Below are positions 1 through 6,888 of a stretch of DNA of 10,139 nt, one piece after another (the stretch's first letter is position 1; the number at the start of each line of letters is the position of its first letter). Position numbers and translations under genes: made by a program. The notes under the pieces were generated by a model. It had not been told where the DNA came from, did no database searches, and saw only the letters and a program-made list of their open reading frames with translations. Source of the DNA: Thermoplasmata archaeon (lineage in GTDB: Archaea; Thermoplasmatota; Thermoplasmata; SG8-5); assembly GCA_023136815.1 (NCBI GenBank), contig JAGLQM010000022.1, positions 1 to 10,139 on the forward strand. Reading direction: 5' to 3'.

Positions 1-8
1 TCTGTTTT

Positions 9-100
9 TGACTGTGATTTATGCATAAAGTGTCAAAAATAGGATTAGACTGATTCACGACAGTGAGTCAGGCGAGTTGAGGAAACTTGTTTCCGAATTA
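9..100 (+). repeat. Structured 92-nt repeat unit, copy 1
   Basis: A 92-nt unit recurs at 210-301 with the same length and about ten substitutions. Within it are three dyads: the palindrome TTTATGCATAAA at 18-29, a 9-bp stem CTGATTCAC/GTGAGTCAG (50-58 with 63-71, loop GACA), and a stem GGAAAC/GTTTCC (81-86 with 89-94). The middle stem contains one U.G pair that forms only if the + strand is the RNA. No ORF runs through it. It could be part of a structured RNA, a 3' UTR, or a small dispersed genomic repeat. The repeat itself is certain; its function is unknown. Confidence 0.85.
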
Positions 101-107
101 AACCCAA

Positions 108-203
108 ATTTGACATTTAAACCAAATTACGTTTGTCAAATCTGCGTTACACCTATTTCGCAAACCATGTCTGGTTTGCGTTAGGATGAATCTTAGATTC
201 ATC
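108..203 (+). repeat. Cluster of three inverted repeats between the two units
   Basis: Between the two 92-nt units lie three further dyads. ATTTGACA (108-115) pairs with TGTCAAAT (134-141) across an 18-nt loop. CGCAAACCA (159-167) pairs perfectly with TGGTTTGCG (172-180) across the 4-nt loop TGTC. GATGAATC (185-192) pairs with GATTCATC (196-203) across TTA. The density of perfect stems in an AT-rich, non-coding stretch suggests a folded transcript or a palindrome-rich mobile repeat. These stems occur once each here, so no covariation test is possible within the window. Confidence 0.7.
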
Positions 204-209
204 TGATTA

Positions 210-301
210 TGACTGTGATTTATACATAAAGTGTCAAAAATAGGATTAGGCTGATTTACTTTAGTGAATCAGGTGAGTTGAGGAAACTTGTTTCCGAATT
301 A
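210..301 (+). repeat. Structured 92-nt repeat unit, copy 2
   Basis: This is the second copy of the unit at 9-100, exactly 201 nt downstream and also 92 nt long. Its middle stem is CTGATTTAC (251-259) with GTGAATCAG (264-272), loop TTTA. Compared with copy 1, a U.G pair has become U-A and a C-G pair has become U.G, so pairing is kept although four of nine loop-proximal bases and the loop itself differ. The GGAAAC/GTTTCC stem (282-287 with 290-295) is unchanged. The substitutions look selected for + strand RNA structure. Confidence 0.85.
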
Positions 302-303
302 GA

Positions 304-325
304 CTGATTCACAACAGTGAGTCAG
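304..325 (+). repeat. Third copy of the central hairpin only
   Basis: Directly after copy 2, the stem CTGATTCAC (304-312) and GTGAGTCAG (317-325) recurs with loop AACA, followed by the same GGCGAG as in copy 1. The flanking TTGAGGAAAC hairpin of the full unit is absent. The array is therefore two full units plus a partial third. Confidence 0.8.
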
Positions 326-351
326 GCGAGACATGTTCAGTGACGCTGGCT

Positions 352-375
352 TTTTGATTTTTTTAAATCTTTTTT
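352..375 (+). terminator. Oligo-T stretch, probable + strand terminator
   Basis: Three runs of T (five, seven and six) lie just downstream of the hairpin repeats. GATTT (356-360) can pair weakly with AAATC (365-369) before the last T run. Archaeal intrinsic termination relies mainly on such U-rich tracts. It would end a + strand transcript that carries the repeat hairpins, before the promoter of the next gene. Inferred from composition only. Confidence 0.45.
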
Positions 376-387
376 GATTATCTCATG

Positions 388-400
388 CGAAAATATAAAA
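388..400 (+). promoter_or_regulatory. TATA-box promoter of the DUF835 pair
   Basis: A purine-rich BRE-like GCGAAAA runs into AATATAAAA, an archaeal TATA box centred near 395. Transcription would start about 25 nt later, near 421, leaving a leader of roughly 35 nt before the GTG at 457. A weaker alternative box, CCTATATCA, lies at 408-416. Confidence 0.55.
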
Positions 401-444
401 ACAATATCCTATATCATGGCAGTACTGGTAAATAATCTAATTAA

Positions 445-450
445 GAGGTG
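445..450 (+). promoter_or_regulatory. Shine-Dalgarno GAGGTG that decides the start at 457
   Basis: GAGGTG lies 6 nt upstream of GTG 457. The upstream in-frame GTG at 448 is itself part of this ribosome binding site and has no site of its own, so 457 is the better start. Confidence 0.7.
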
Positions 451-456
451 CAGTCT

Positions 457-2151
457 GTGATAGGCAAGGGATTTAACTATTTAATTTACGAAGATAAATC
501 TGATATTTCATTCAAATTATTCAATGAGTTAGTAAATACTGGCTCACCAGGACTGTGCATCACGACATTATACCCACAGAAGCTCAAGAAAATGTATGGG
601 ATGGGCGAGGCACAGGTTTTCTGGCTATCGGATTCCAGTGGAGACAAGGAAACTCTAAGCCCCACGAGACTTGATTTCGAGATTGCCAGAGTTATCAACA
701 AGTTCATCAAAGACGGAGAAGAACCAGTCTTCCTTCTGGATGGTATGGCCTACCTGTCCCTTGAGAATGATTATGACAAAGTAAGAAAATTCATCAAGCA
801 CATAAACGACATGGCATCAATGAACTATGCCACTATCATGGTGGTTATCAATCCAAATTCGTTCAGCAAGGAAACATTGGCCACACTGGAAAAGGATTTC
901 GACAAGATTGGTACAGCAAAAGAGTTTTCAGAGGCTGTAGCACTTCCAGCCGCACCAGTGCCTGCCACTCCTGCTTCGATTTCACAGGCAGTGCCAACAC
1001 CACAGATTTCATCTCCTGCCATACCAACTGCCAGTGACCTTCGCACCGCTGCTCCCACGGAGTCCCCGGCAGACTTGCCACTAATAGAAGAAATGGAGTT
1101 GGAAATAGAGGATATTTACCTCATTCACCGGGGGACCGGCACACTAATTCAAAGACGTACCTGGAGGGAGCATGACCTCATTGACCCGGATATCGTAGGC
1201 GGTATGTTCCAGGCTATTCTGGATTTCATCAACAAGTCATTCGTCAGCGACCAGGAATCCGATTTCAGCAGATTGGAAGTGAAAGGCTACATCATCCTCA
1301 TTGCAGATGGTAAGTATATCTCCGAAGCTATTGTCTTCTCTGGCAAGGCCGAGGAATATATTCACAGGGTCATGGGTGATATCAAGAGGTTACTCAAGGA
1401 CAATATCGTGAATATTGAAAATCAGTATTCCGGAATGCTGGATTCCTGTGACGGTGATATGAGCAAGCTCCGTGGAACCCGTAAGTTCCTTGACATACTG
1501 GCTTTGAATATAAACAAGGCTCTGGACCAGCATACTGGTAATGGGGAAATCATGCTTTCAGATGCTGAAAGACTCAGGGCACAGGAGGCATATAACAAGG
1601 CAGTCCTGGCAGGAAAAAGCCACAACTATGAGGACGCACTTGCCGCCTATGATGAGACCCTGAACATTGACCCCATGCACTTTCAGAGCCTGTTTAACAA
1701 AGCAGTGGTACTGCAAATGCTGGGCCGGATCGGGGATGCACTGAAGTGTTACGATAAAGCACTGGAAATCAATCCCAATGACGCAGAGATATGGGGCAAC
1801 CGGGGCATCGCACTCCGGAGCCTTGGCAGGACCGAGGAAGCAATAGAATCATATCACAAAGGCCTTTGTATCAATCCAGCAGATTCTGCTCTCTGGAGCA
1901 ATCAGGGTATCGCCCTCCGAAGTGTTGGCCGGGTGAAAGAGGCAATCGAATCGTATGACAAGTCCATCGATATCAACCCACATGATGCTGGCGTGTGGAG
2001 CAACAAGGGAGTGGTGCTGGGGAGCATGGGTTTACTCAAGGAAGCTATTGAGTGTTATGACCGCTCGCTAGCCATTGATCCGGCAAGGAAGTTAACCCAG
2101 AGAAACCGTGAAATCACAATCAAGGAATTGGAGAAGAAAAATCAGAGGTAG
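457..2151 (+). CDS. DUF835 / roadblock-like / TPR protein
   Basis: This is a 564-aa soluble protein with three parts. Residues 2-150 form a DUF835 domain with the typical PGLCITTLYPQKL, FWLSD, VFLLDGMAYL and VVINP motifs. Residues 160-212 are an Ala/Pro/Ser/Thr-rich flexible linker. Residues 213-310 (EIEDIYLIHRGTGTLIQRRT and on to AIVFSGKAEEY) resemble the small alpha/beta sensor domain of roadblock/longin type often found in archaeal signalling proteins. Residues 376-545 are five tandem 34-residue TPRs with the G-A-Y/F-P pattern, a protein-binding surface. Start: GTG 457 has a well-placed GAGGTG and matches the paralogue's first residues (M-x-x-KG-x-N-x-LIYE); GTG 448 is the alternative. It lies 7 nt before the next gene, so the two are probably cotranscribed. 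Likely a cytoplasmic adaptor or scaffold; no catalytic motif is visible. The domain calls are firm for DUF835 and TPR, tentative for the middle domain. Confidence 0.9.
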   Translation: MIGKGFNYLIYEDKSDISFKLFNELVNTGSPGLCITTLYPQKLKKMYGMGEAQVFWLSDSSGDKETLSPTRLDFEIARVINKFIKDGEEPVFLLDGMAYLSLENDYDKVRKFIKHINDMASMNYATIMVVINPNSFSKETLATLEKDFDKIGTAKEFSEAVALPAAPVPATPASISQAVPTPQISSPAIPTASDLRTAAPTESPADLPLIEEMELEIEDIYLIHRGTGTLIQRRTWREHDLIDPDIVGGMFQAILDFINKSFVSDQESDFSRLEVKGYIILIADGKYISEAIVFSGKAEEYIHRVMGDIKRLLKDNIVNIENQYSGMLDSCDGDMSKLRGTRKFLDILALNINKALDQHTGNGEIMLSDAERLRAQEAYNKAVLAGKSHNYEDALAAYDETLNIDPMHFQSLFNKAVVLQMLGRIGDALKCYDKALEINPNDAEIWGNRGIALRSLGRTEEAIESYHKGLCINPADSALWSNQGIALRSVGRVKEAIESYDKSIDINPHDAGVWSNKGVVLGSMGLLKEAIECYDRSLAIDPARKLTQRNREITIKELEKKNQR

Positions 2152-2158
2152 GGAGTAG

Positions 2159-2758
2159 ATGTTGGAGAAGGGATTGAATCACTTAATCTATGAGGCAAGA
2201 ACGAATATTACTTATGAATTATTTGCAAAATATCTCAAGGCCGGAATTGCTGGCCTATGCATAACAACCACTCTGCCAAGAAAACTTCACGAGGAGTACG
2301 GACTTCAGAATTCTGAGATTATATGGATAACAGATATGGAAGATTTCACCGGGGCACTGGACCCGAAAGAACTCAACTTGGAAATGTGGGCCAGGGTTAA
2401 AGAATTCAGCGAGAAGAACGAGGAATGTGTAATTCTCATTGATGACCTGAGCTATCTGATACTGGAGAACAGTTACAAGGAGGTGGAGAAATTCCTCAAT
2501 AATCTGGATAATCTTTCAAACAAGATCAACTGCACTCTGATAGTTCCAATTAATCCAGATTCACTGACAAATGAGATCTCTGAAGCCCTTAAAAAGAAGT
2601 TTTACCAGACAAAGGATGTTCGGAACTTCATCCAGACCGACAATAAAGTTGAATGTCCAGAGTGCGGTGCAAAGTGGCACACCAATGTTGATGCCTGTGA
2701 GATATGCGGTTATGACCTATTTCTGACAGTATTATATAAATCAGTCAAAAATAGTTAA
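2159..2758 (+). CDS. DUF835 protein with C-terminal zinc ribbon
   Basis: This 199-aa protein has a DUF835 domain at residues 2-150, clearly paralogous to the upstream gene: GLCITTTLPRKL, IIWITDMED, CVILIDDLSYLILENSY and VPINPDSLT occupy the same places. The C-terminus has a zinc ribbon with two CxxC knuckles, C166-P-E-C169 and C180-E-I-C183, ten residues apart. It has no TPR or roadblock part. ATG 2159 is preceded by a G-rich ribosome site (GGTAGGGAG). The last 18 bp overlap the end of the convergent nnr gene, so the 3' ends of the two transcripts are complementary. A role in protein or nucleic-acid binding is plausible from the zinc ribbon, but the substrate is unknown. Confidence 0.9.
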   Translation: MLEKGLNHLIYEARTNITYELFAKYLKAGIAGLCITTTLPRKLHEEYGLQNSEIIWITDMEDFTGALDPKELNLEMWARVKEFSEKNEECVILIDDLSYLILENSYKEVEKFLNNLDNLSNKINCTLIVPINPDSLTNEISEALKKKFYQTKDVRNFIQTDNKVECPECGAKWHTNVDACEICGYDLFLTVLYKSVKNS

Positions 2759-4165
2759 TCTACCAAGATTTCTGCTCAATACTGCCGGAATGCAGGCAAT
2801 AACATCGGTTGCTGTCATGGAATAACCAACCTGCTGGAAGGCCATGTCACCAGACTGGCCAGACATGAATGTGCCCATTCTTGCTGCTTCAAATGGTGTT
2901 GCACCTTTAGACAGTAACCCTCCGACAATGCCTGCCAGGACATCCCCAGTGCCGCCGACTGTCATTCCTGGATTGCCAGTCGCATTCTTCTTGATACGCT
3001 TGCCGTCAGAGATTATGTCGATTTGCTTCTTCAGAATGATTGTGGCAGAGAGCTTGCCAGCCAGGTTGTAGACCGAGACCTCATTATCACCTTGACCCAG
3101 CCTGCCGAACTCCCGCCTGTGCGGAGTTAACACCGTAGGAGTTTCAAACACTTCCTGGCCAGTCATTGCAAACAGGCCGTCAGCATCAATCACCAGGGGT
3201 TTGTTCACGCATGGCAGTAATTTTCTGACTGCCTCAACAGTCTCCGGTTCCCTGCCAAGCCCCGGGCCAATAAGCACCGCACTTGCATCCTCAATAAAAT
3301 GTGCCAGCAATTCCACATGCTCCGTAGTCAGAACATTTCCCGGCAACGGCCTAACAATAAAATTCGGGCTGTAGCTGGCTATGGTCGATGAGATGGCCTC
3401 AGGAGTGGCGATTGTCACAAGGTCTGCACCAATTGCATGTGCGGCAAAGGCCGAGAGGGCAGGTGCGCCGGTGTAAGGGCCGCCGCCGATAATCAGCAGA
3501 TGGCCATTCTGGCCCTTGTGAGAATCCTGTTTTGGAATCGGGTAGAACAGCATATCTCCCGGTCCAACAAACTCTCTGGCTTCCTTGGGAATTCCGATGT
3601 CCAGAATCTTTATCTGGCCGGAATTTTCTTGAGTCATTCCGGTCTTGGAATCATGCATTGCAAGTGTCATGAAAGGCTTCACTGCCAGCTCGGTTCCCAG
3701 GCCGCTGGGGACGTCGATGGATATGATTTTTTTCTGGCACTGGTTCATCTTCCGAATCCAGGTTGCATATGGCTCCCTTGGTATCGATTTCAGTCCTATT
3801 CCAAGCATTGCGTCAACCACAAACGAATGACTGGTTAGAATCTCGGGATTTGCATTCTCTATGACCTCAATAGAATTCGGAATTTTATCAAAATTGGACC
3901 TGGATATATGGGTGTGAATATTAGATTTCAACTTCACCAATGCCAGGGTGACACGCCAGCCAGATTCATCAAGGTATCTGGCAATTACTGCTCCGTCACC
4001 GCCATTGTTTCCGGTTCCGCATATAACCACAACCCTGCTGGGTTCTGAAAGCGTCATTATGAGTTCGGCTGCGGCCTTTCCTGCATTCTCCATTAGCTGA
4101 CTTCCCGGGACTCCCAGGGCTTCTGCATTATTATCCTCAACTCTGGCTTCAATTGGATCAATCAT
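2741..4165 (-). CDS. nnr: Bifunctional NAD(P)H-hydrate epimerase / NAD(P)HX dehydratase
   Basis: This 474-aa enzyme repairs hydrated NADH and NADPH. The N-terminal YjeF_N domain (about 1-210) interconverts the R and S epimers of NAD(P)HX. It shows QLMENAG, CGTGNNGGDG (49-58), VVDAMLGIG and IDVPSG (150-155). The C-terminal ribokinase-like domain (about 217-465) dehydrates S-NAD(P)HX with ATP or ADP. It shows KGQNGHLLIIGGG, IGPGLGR, VIDADGL, LTPHRREF and NPGMTVGGTGDVLAG (398-412), the last holding the catalytic Asp. All expected motifs are present. The start ATG has GGAGG 7 nt upstream and overlaps the stop of the preceding microprotein (ATGA), so translation is probably coupled. It is the last gene of the operon. 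Its link to the KaiC-like genes is positional; it is probably a housekeeping passenger. Confidence 0.95.
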   Translation of the reverse strand: MIDPIEARVEDNNAEALGVPGSQLMENAGKAAAELIMTLSEPSRVVVICGTGNNGGDGAVIARYLDESGWRVTLALVKLKSNIHTHISRSNFDKIPNSIEVIENANPEILTSHSFVVDAMLGIGLKSIPREPYATWIRKMNQCQKKIISIDVPSGLGTELAVKPFMTLAMHDSKTGMTQENSGQIKILDIGIPKEAREFVGPGDMLFYPIPKQDSHKGQNGHLLIIGGGPYTGAPALSAFAAHAIGADLVTIATPEAISSTIASYSPNFIVRPLPGNVLTTEHVELLAHFIEDASAVLIGPGLGREPETVEAVRKLLPCVNKPLVIDADGLFAMTGQEVFETPTVLTPHRREFGRLGQGDNEVSVYNLAGKLSATIILKKQIDIISDGKRIKKNATGNPGMTVGGTGDVLAGIVGGLLSKGATPFEAARMGTFMSGQSGDMAFQQVGYSMTATDVIACIPAVLSRNLGRLTIFD

Positions 4166-4290
4166 ACTCTGGCCTCCAGCTTCGCAAAAGGCTTCTCATG
4201 AAAAATTGTTATGTTATTGTCATGAACAGCCTCCCACGTTACAGCAGGCTTATGATGAAGCACTGTGCAATTTGTGTCAGTTAGTTCCAT
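4162..4290 (-). CDS. 42-aa duplicated-repeat microprotein
   Basis: A 42-codon ORF fills the whole gap between the 858-aa gene and nnr. Its ATG at 4290 overlaps the upstream stop (TGATG), and its TGA overlaps the nnr start (ATGA). GAGGAGG at 4298-4304 lies 7 nt upstream; an adjacent in-frame ATG at 4293 would add one Met. The peptide is two copies of a 17-residue unit with period 19: D5-TNCTVLHHKPAVTWE-A21 and D24-NNITIFHEKPFAKLE-A40. The consensus is DxNxT[VI][LF]HxKPxxxxEA, with eight identities and two conservative changes. No signal peptide or membrane segment is seen. His 12, 13, 23 and 31 and Cys 8 could bind a metal, but this is speculative. I do not recognise the family. The perfect overlaps and the in-frame internal duplication argue that it is real; the tiny size is the main doubt. 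Confidence 0.65.
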   Translation of the reverse strand: MELTDTNCTVLHHKPAVTWEAVHDNNITIFHEKPFAKLEARV

Positions 4291-6866
4291 CATTCGGCCT
4301 CCTCAAGATAGAGTTTCATGACTTTATCATATAATTTAAAATCATCGCTCTTTGCAAATTGTTCGATGACATCTTCAGGCAGGTTTTCCAGCATATTATC
4401 CATGACTGCCAGTATCTTTGCCAGTTCTTCTTTATGCTTCGGGTCATGACTTTCATATTTTAAAATCAGGTTCATCTGCTGCTTCATCTGGACCTCGATA
4501 TCTGCCATGGTAATTTTCATTTCGTTATGCCGCTTTTCAAATTCCACTTCACGTACCATTAGTTCTTTCATTCTGGCCTCTATCTTCTGCTTATCGGCCT
4601 GAACCTCGGAAAGCTCTGCTTCAAGTTGCTCAAGCTGGCTGGCCATGCCCCGGTTATGCATCGTATCAACGATTTCTGCCTCGGTGATGTTCCTTGTGAT
4701 ATCAACCGTCAAGCGGCCCCTCATCTTGCTGAGGGTACGATACTCCGGCTGGAAATGGCAGCCCCTTATGCTGATGACCCCGATTTCCAGGGAGTTGCCA
4801 ATCGTTCGAATATCTATTATGCCGTCAAAGACTTCCTCAATGGCTGCATTGATATTGGCGTCATGGGCATCCCTATCCATGAGTATGAAAGAGGTGAAAT
4901 CACGTTTGGCCAGCTTGGCATGCATTGACTGGACAAAGGGATAAACTGTTTTGAGGTCAAAGAGTCGAAGAGCAGGAGAAATAGTCTCCAGGACTGCCAT
5001 TGAAGTAACCTGATCATTTATTTGACGGAACGCATAATCCATGCCAACACCCAAATGTGTGATATCCTTCGAGGTGCGGGTTATTCCCTCCTCGATCTCC
5101 ATGCCCAGTACCTTGGAATTATTCTGAGTGTACCAGTCCACTATTTGTAAAAGGCCACGGTCAATAAGACCTTTCCGACTGAGACCCTGCTCTGACATCC
5201 AGTCCCCTATCTGATCTGGATTGATTGATGATAATGCCAGCAATATCCCAAGCTCCTCTTTCTGGGCCTCCATGACCACAGGTTTCACATAATCGATTGG
5301 CATCATTGAGGGGGAAATCCAGACAAGGAATGAGCAGCCCATGGGCAGTCCACCAGCACTTATCGATTCGATACCTGGCAACCCCAGGGAAGCTTTCTCA
5401 TAATCATTGTCGAATGGTATTATCTGACTTCCCTGTTCCTGACCCGATAATGATAGGCCATGATTAGTCACCTTGATCTCCAGCCGGGCTGTGCTGTGCA
5501 CACCGTTGGATAACCCTGTGATTCCAAAAGAGGATATTGCCTTGCCATGCTCAATTTTTCTTTCAATGAGAAGTATGCCATTGAATATGTCGTCCAGAAT
5601 GCCTACTTGGTCCTTTGTATGCATATCAGGATTGATGAGCACCAGACCAGTGCATTTTGCATTCTTGAGCTTGGCCCTTACCGAGTTAAGAAAATCATGA
5701 ACTCTGTCAAAACCCTCGGTGATGATTGTGGGAGATACCATGTCCAGTACCAGCCGTTTCTGGGAATGGTCCTTTGCCTTTTTCAGTGCTATATCGATTC
5801 CCACGGCCAGGTTTGTTAGATCATTCGAAACCTTGATCAGGGTGGGCATCTCGTCAATGCTGGTCACACGCTCGGTGTACCGGGAGTGCCAGTCAACGAA
5901 AATTAAACGCTTATCCACATCTACGGGCTCCAGATTCAAGCCAGAAGATTCCAATCCTTTCCTGATATTGGAGGGGGAACATCTTGAACTCACAATAATA
6001 GCACAATCGCCTTTTTCCAGCCCTTCCTTCAAAAATGCTATTGAAAGAACATCCTTCTCCACACCAGCTGGCCCCTTGAGAATAAGCGTGTCATTGCGCA
6101 CGATTCCATCCCTCAGCAGGCTATCAATCGGCTCCACGCCAAATGTGGTAATATCGGAAAGTGCACCCTTGAATAATCTGGTCCTTATGCCCAATTCAGA
6201 GGGCATATTTCCATAGCCTGCTATCACTTGCTCAACAAGTGCGATTGAAATTCCTATATTCTCGGTTGCAGTAGATAATACGTCAACAGCAGCCTTCTGG
6301 CCAGTACCTTCAATGAACTCAAACTCGGCTGCGTTGTCTGAAACCATTTCAAGTACCCTGCTTGCCCTGAGTTGGTTGACTATCTGGCCTGTTGATTCAG
6401 GGTTATCCTTAATAACCTTGGCAAATATATGAAGAAATATTCTCTTTATTTTCTCCATGTCCTCAAGATTTTCCACACTGGCAGCGGTTCCAGATGCACC
6501 GATGGTAAAAATTTCTGGAAGTGTATTGACAATCTCGGAAATCTCGTTCTCCATGTACTTAGATTTGAAAATCCGTACTGCCTGGACTATACGCTTGTTA
6601 GATTCCTCTGTGCCCACAAAGACTTCAAGATACTCGCCAATTGTGAAGATCATTGAACCAAGGGCCATTATTACCTCTATAGTATCTGGCAATTGGTCAG
6701 AATTAACAGAAAGTTCTTCGGTGACAATCAAAGGTATAATTACCGGATATTCTCTCTTGCAGCCAGCTATTACATTGTCTATTTTTAGTTCTAACAATAG
6801 TGTCTTGTTATCCTGAAATATAGTTGCTAACAGGTCTGCAATCAGAGCGATACGGGTCGCGGCCAT
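4290..6866 (-). CDS. 858-aa double KaiC-like pseudo-ATPase with coiled coil
   Basis: Residues 1-235 are a mostly helical region I do not recognise. Residues 240-470 form one KaiC/RAD55-like domain, recognisable from FGVEPIDSLLRDGIVRNDTL. Its Walker A position reads GPAGVEKD (265-272): the Lys remains, but the Gly before it is Glu and the Ser/Thr after it is Asp. The Walker B-like strand is RLVLDMVSP (371-379). Residues 495-705 form a second KaiC-like domain beginning GLPGIESISAGGLPMG. There the P-loop is gone entirely (ISPSMMPID) and Walker B has Glu instead of Asp (VLETISP). Residues 740-800 form a charged coiled coil, followed by a helical tail. ATP hydrolysis is unlikely, so a scaffold or regulatory partner of the intact KaiC-like protein encoded 22 nt upstream is the natural inference. 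GGGTGA lies 4 nt before the ATG. Confidence 0.88.
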   Translation of the reverse strand: MAATRIALIADLLATIFQDNKTLLLELKIDNVIAGCKREYPVIIPLIVTEELSVNSDQLPDTIEVIMALGSMIFTIGEYLEVFVGTEESNKRIVQAVRIFKSKYMENEISEIVNTLPEIFTIGASGTAASVENLEDMEKIKRIFLHIFAKVIKDNPESTGQIVNQLRASRVLEMVSDNAAEFEFIEGTGQKAAVDVLSTATENIGISIALVEQVIAGYGNMPSELGIRTRLFKGALSDITTFGVEPIDSLLRDGIVRNDTLILKGPAGVEKDVLSIAFLKEGLEKGDCAIIVSSRCSPSNIRKGLESSGLNLEPVDVDKRLIFVDWHSRYTERVTSIDEMPTLIKVSNDLTNLAVGIDIALKKAKDHSQKRLVLDMVSPTIITEGFDRVHDFLNSVRAKLKNAKCTGLVLINPDMHTKDQVGILDDIFNGILLIERKIEHGKAISSFGITGLSNGVHSTARLEIKVTNHGLSLSGQEQGSQIIPFDNDYEKASLGLPGIESISAGGLPMGCSFLVWISPSMMPIDYVKPVVMEAQKEELGILLALSSINPDQIGDWMSEQGLSRKGLIDRGLLQIVDWYTQNNSKVLGMEIEEGITRTSKDITHLGVGMDYAFRQINDQVTSMAVLETISPALRLFDLKTVYPFVQSMHAKLAKRDFTSFILMDRDAHDANINAAIEEVFDGIIDIRTIGNSLEIGVISIRGCHFQPEYRTLSKMRGRLTVDITRNITEAEIVDTMHNRGMASQLEQLEAELSEVQADKQKIEARMKELMVREVEFEKRHNEMKITMADIEVQMKQQMNLILKYESHDPKHKEELAKILAVMDNMLENLPEDVIEQFAKSDDFKLYDKVMKLYLEEAE

Positions 6867-6888
6867 TTTGTCACCCGGTTAGATTACC

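Noticed and set aside
9..325. CRISPR array
   Set aside because: Only two full copies of a 92-nt unit 201 nt apart; repeat length, spacing and copy number do not fit, and no cas genes are present.
1..350. Known riboswitch upstream of the DUF835 genes
   Set aside because: The repeats are separated from the gene by an oligo-T stretch and by a promoter at 388-400, so they are probably not in its mRNA leader; no known aptamer motif was recognised.
448..456. GTG 448 as start of the DUF835/TPR gene
   Set aside because: It lies within the GAGGTG ribosome site used by GTG 457, and the paralogue's N-terminus aligns with 457.
3437..3838. + strand ORF of 133 codons opposite nnr
   Set aside because: It is a shadow of the strongly supported nnr reading frame, with no recognisable domain.
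5719..6216. + strand ORF of 165 codons opposite the 858-aa gene
   Set aside because: It is antisense to a well-conserved KaiC-like domain and has Ser/Arg-rich shadow composition.
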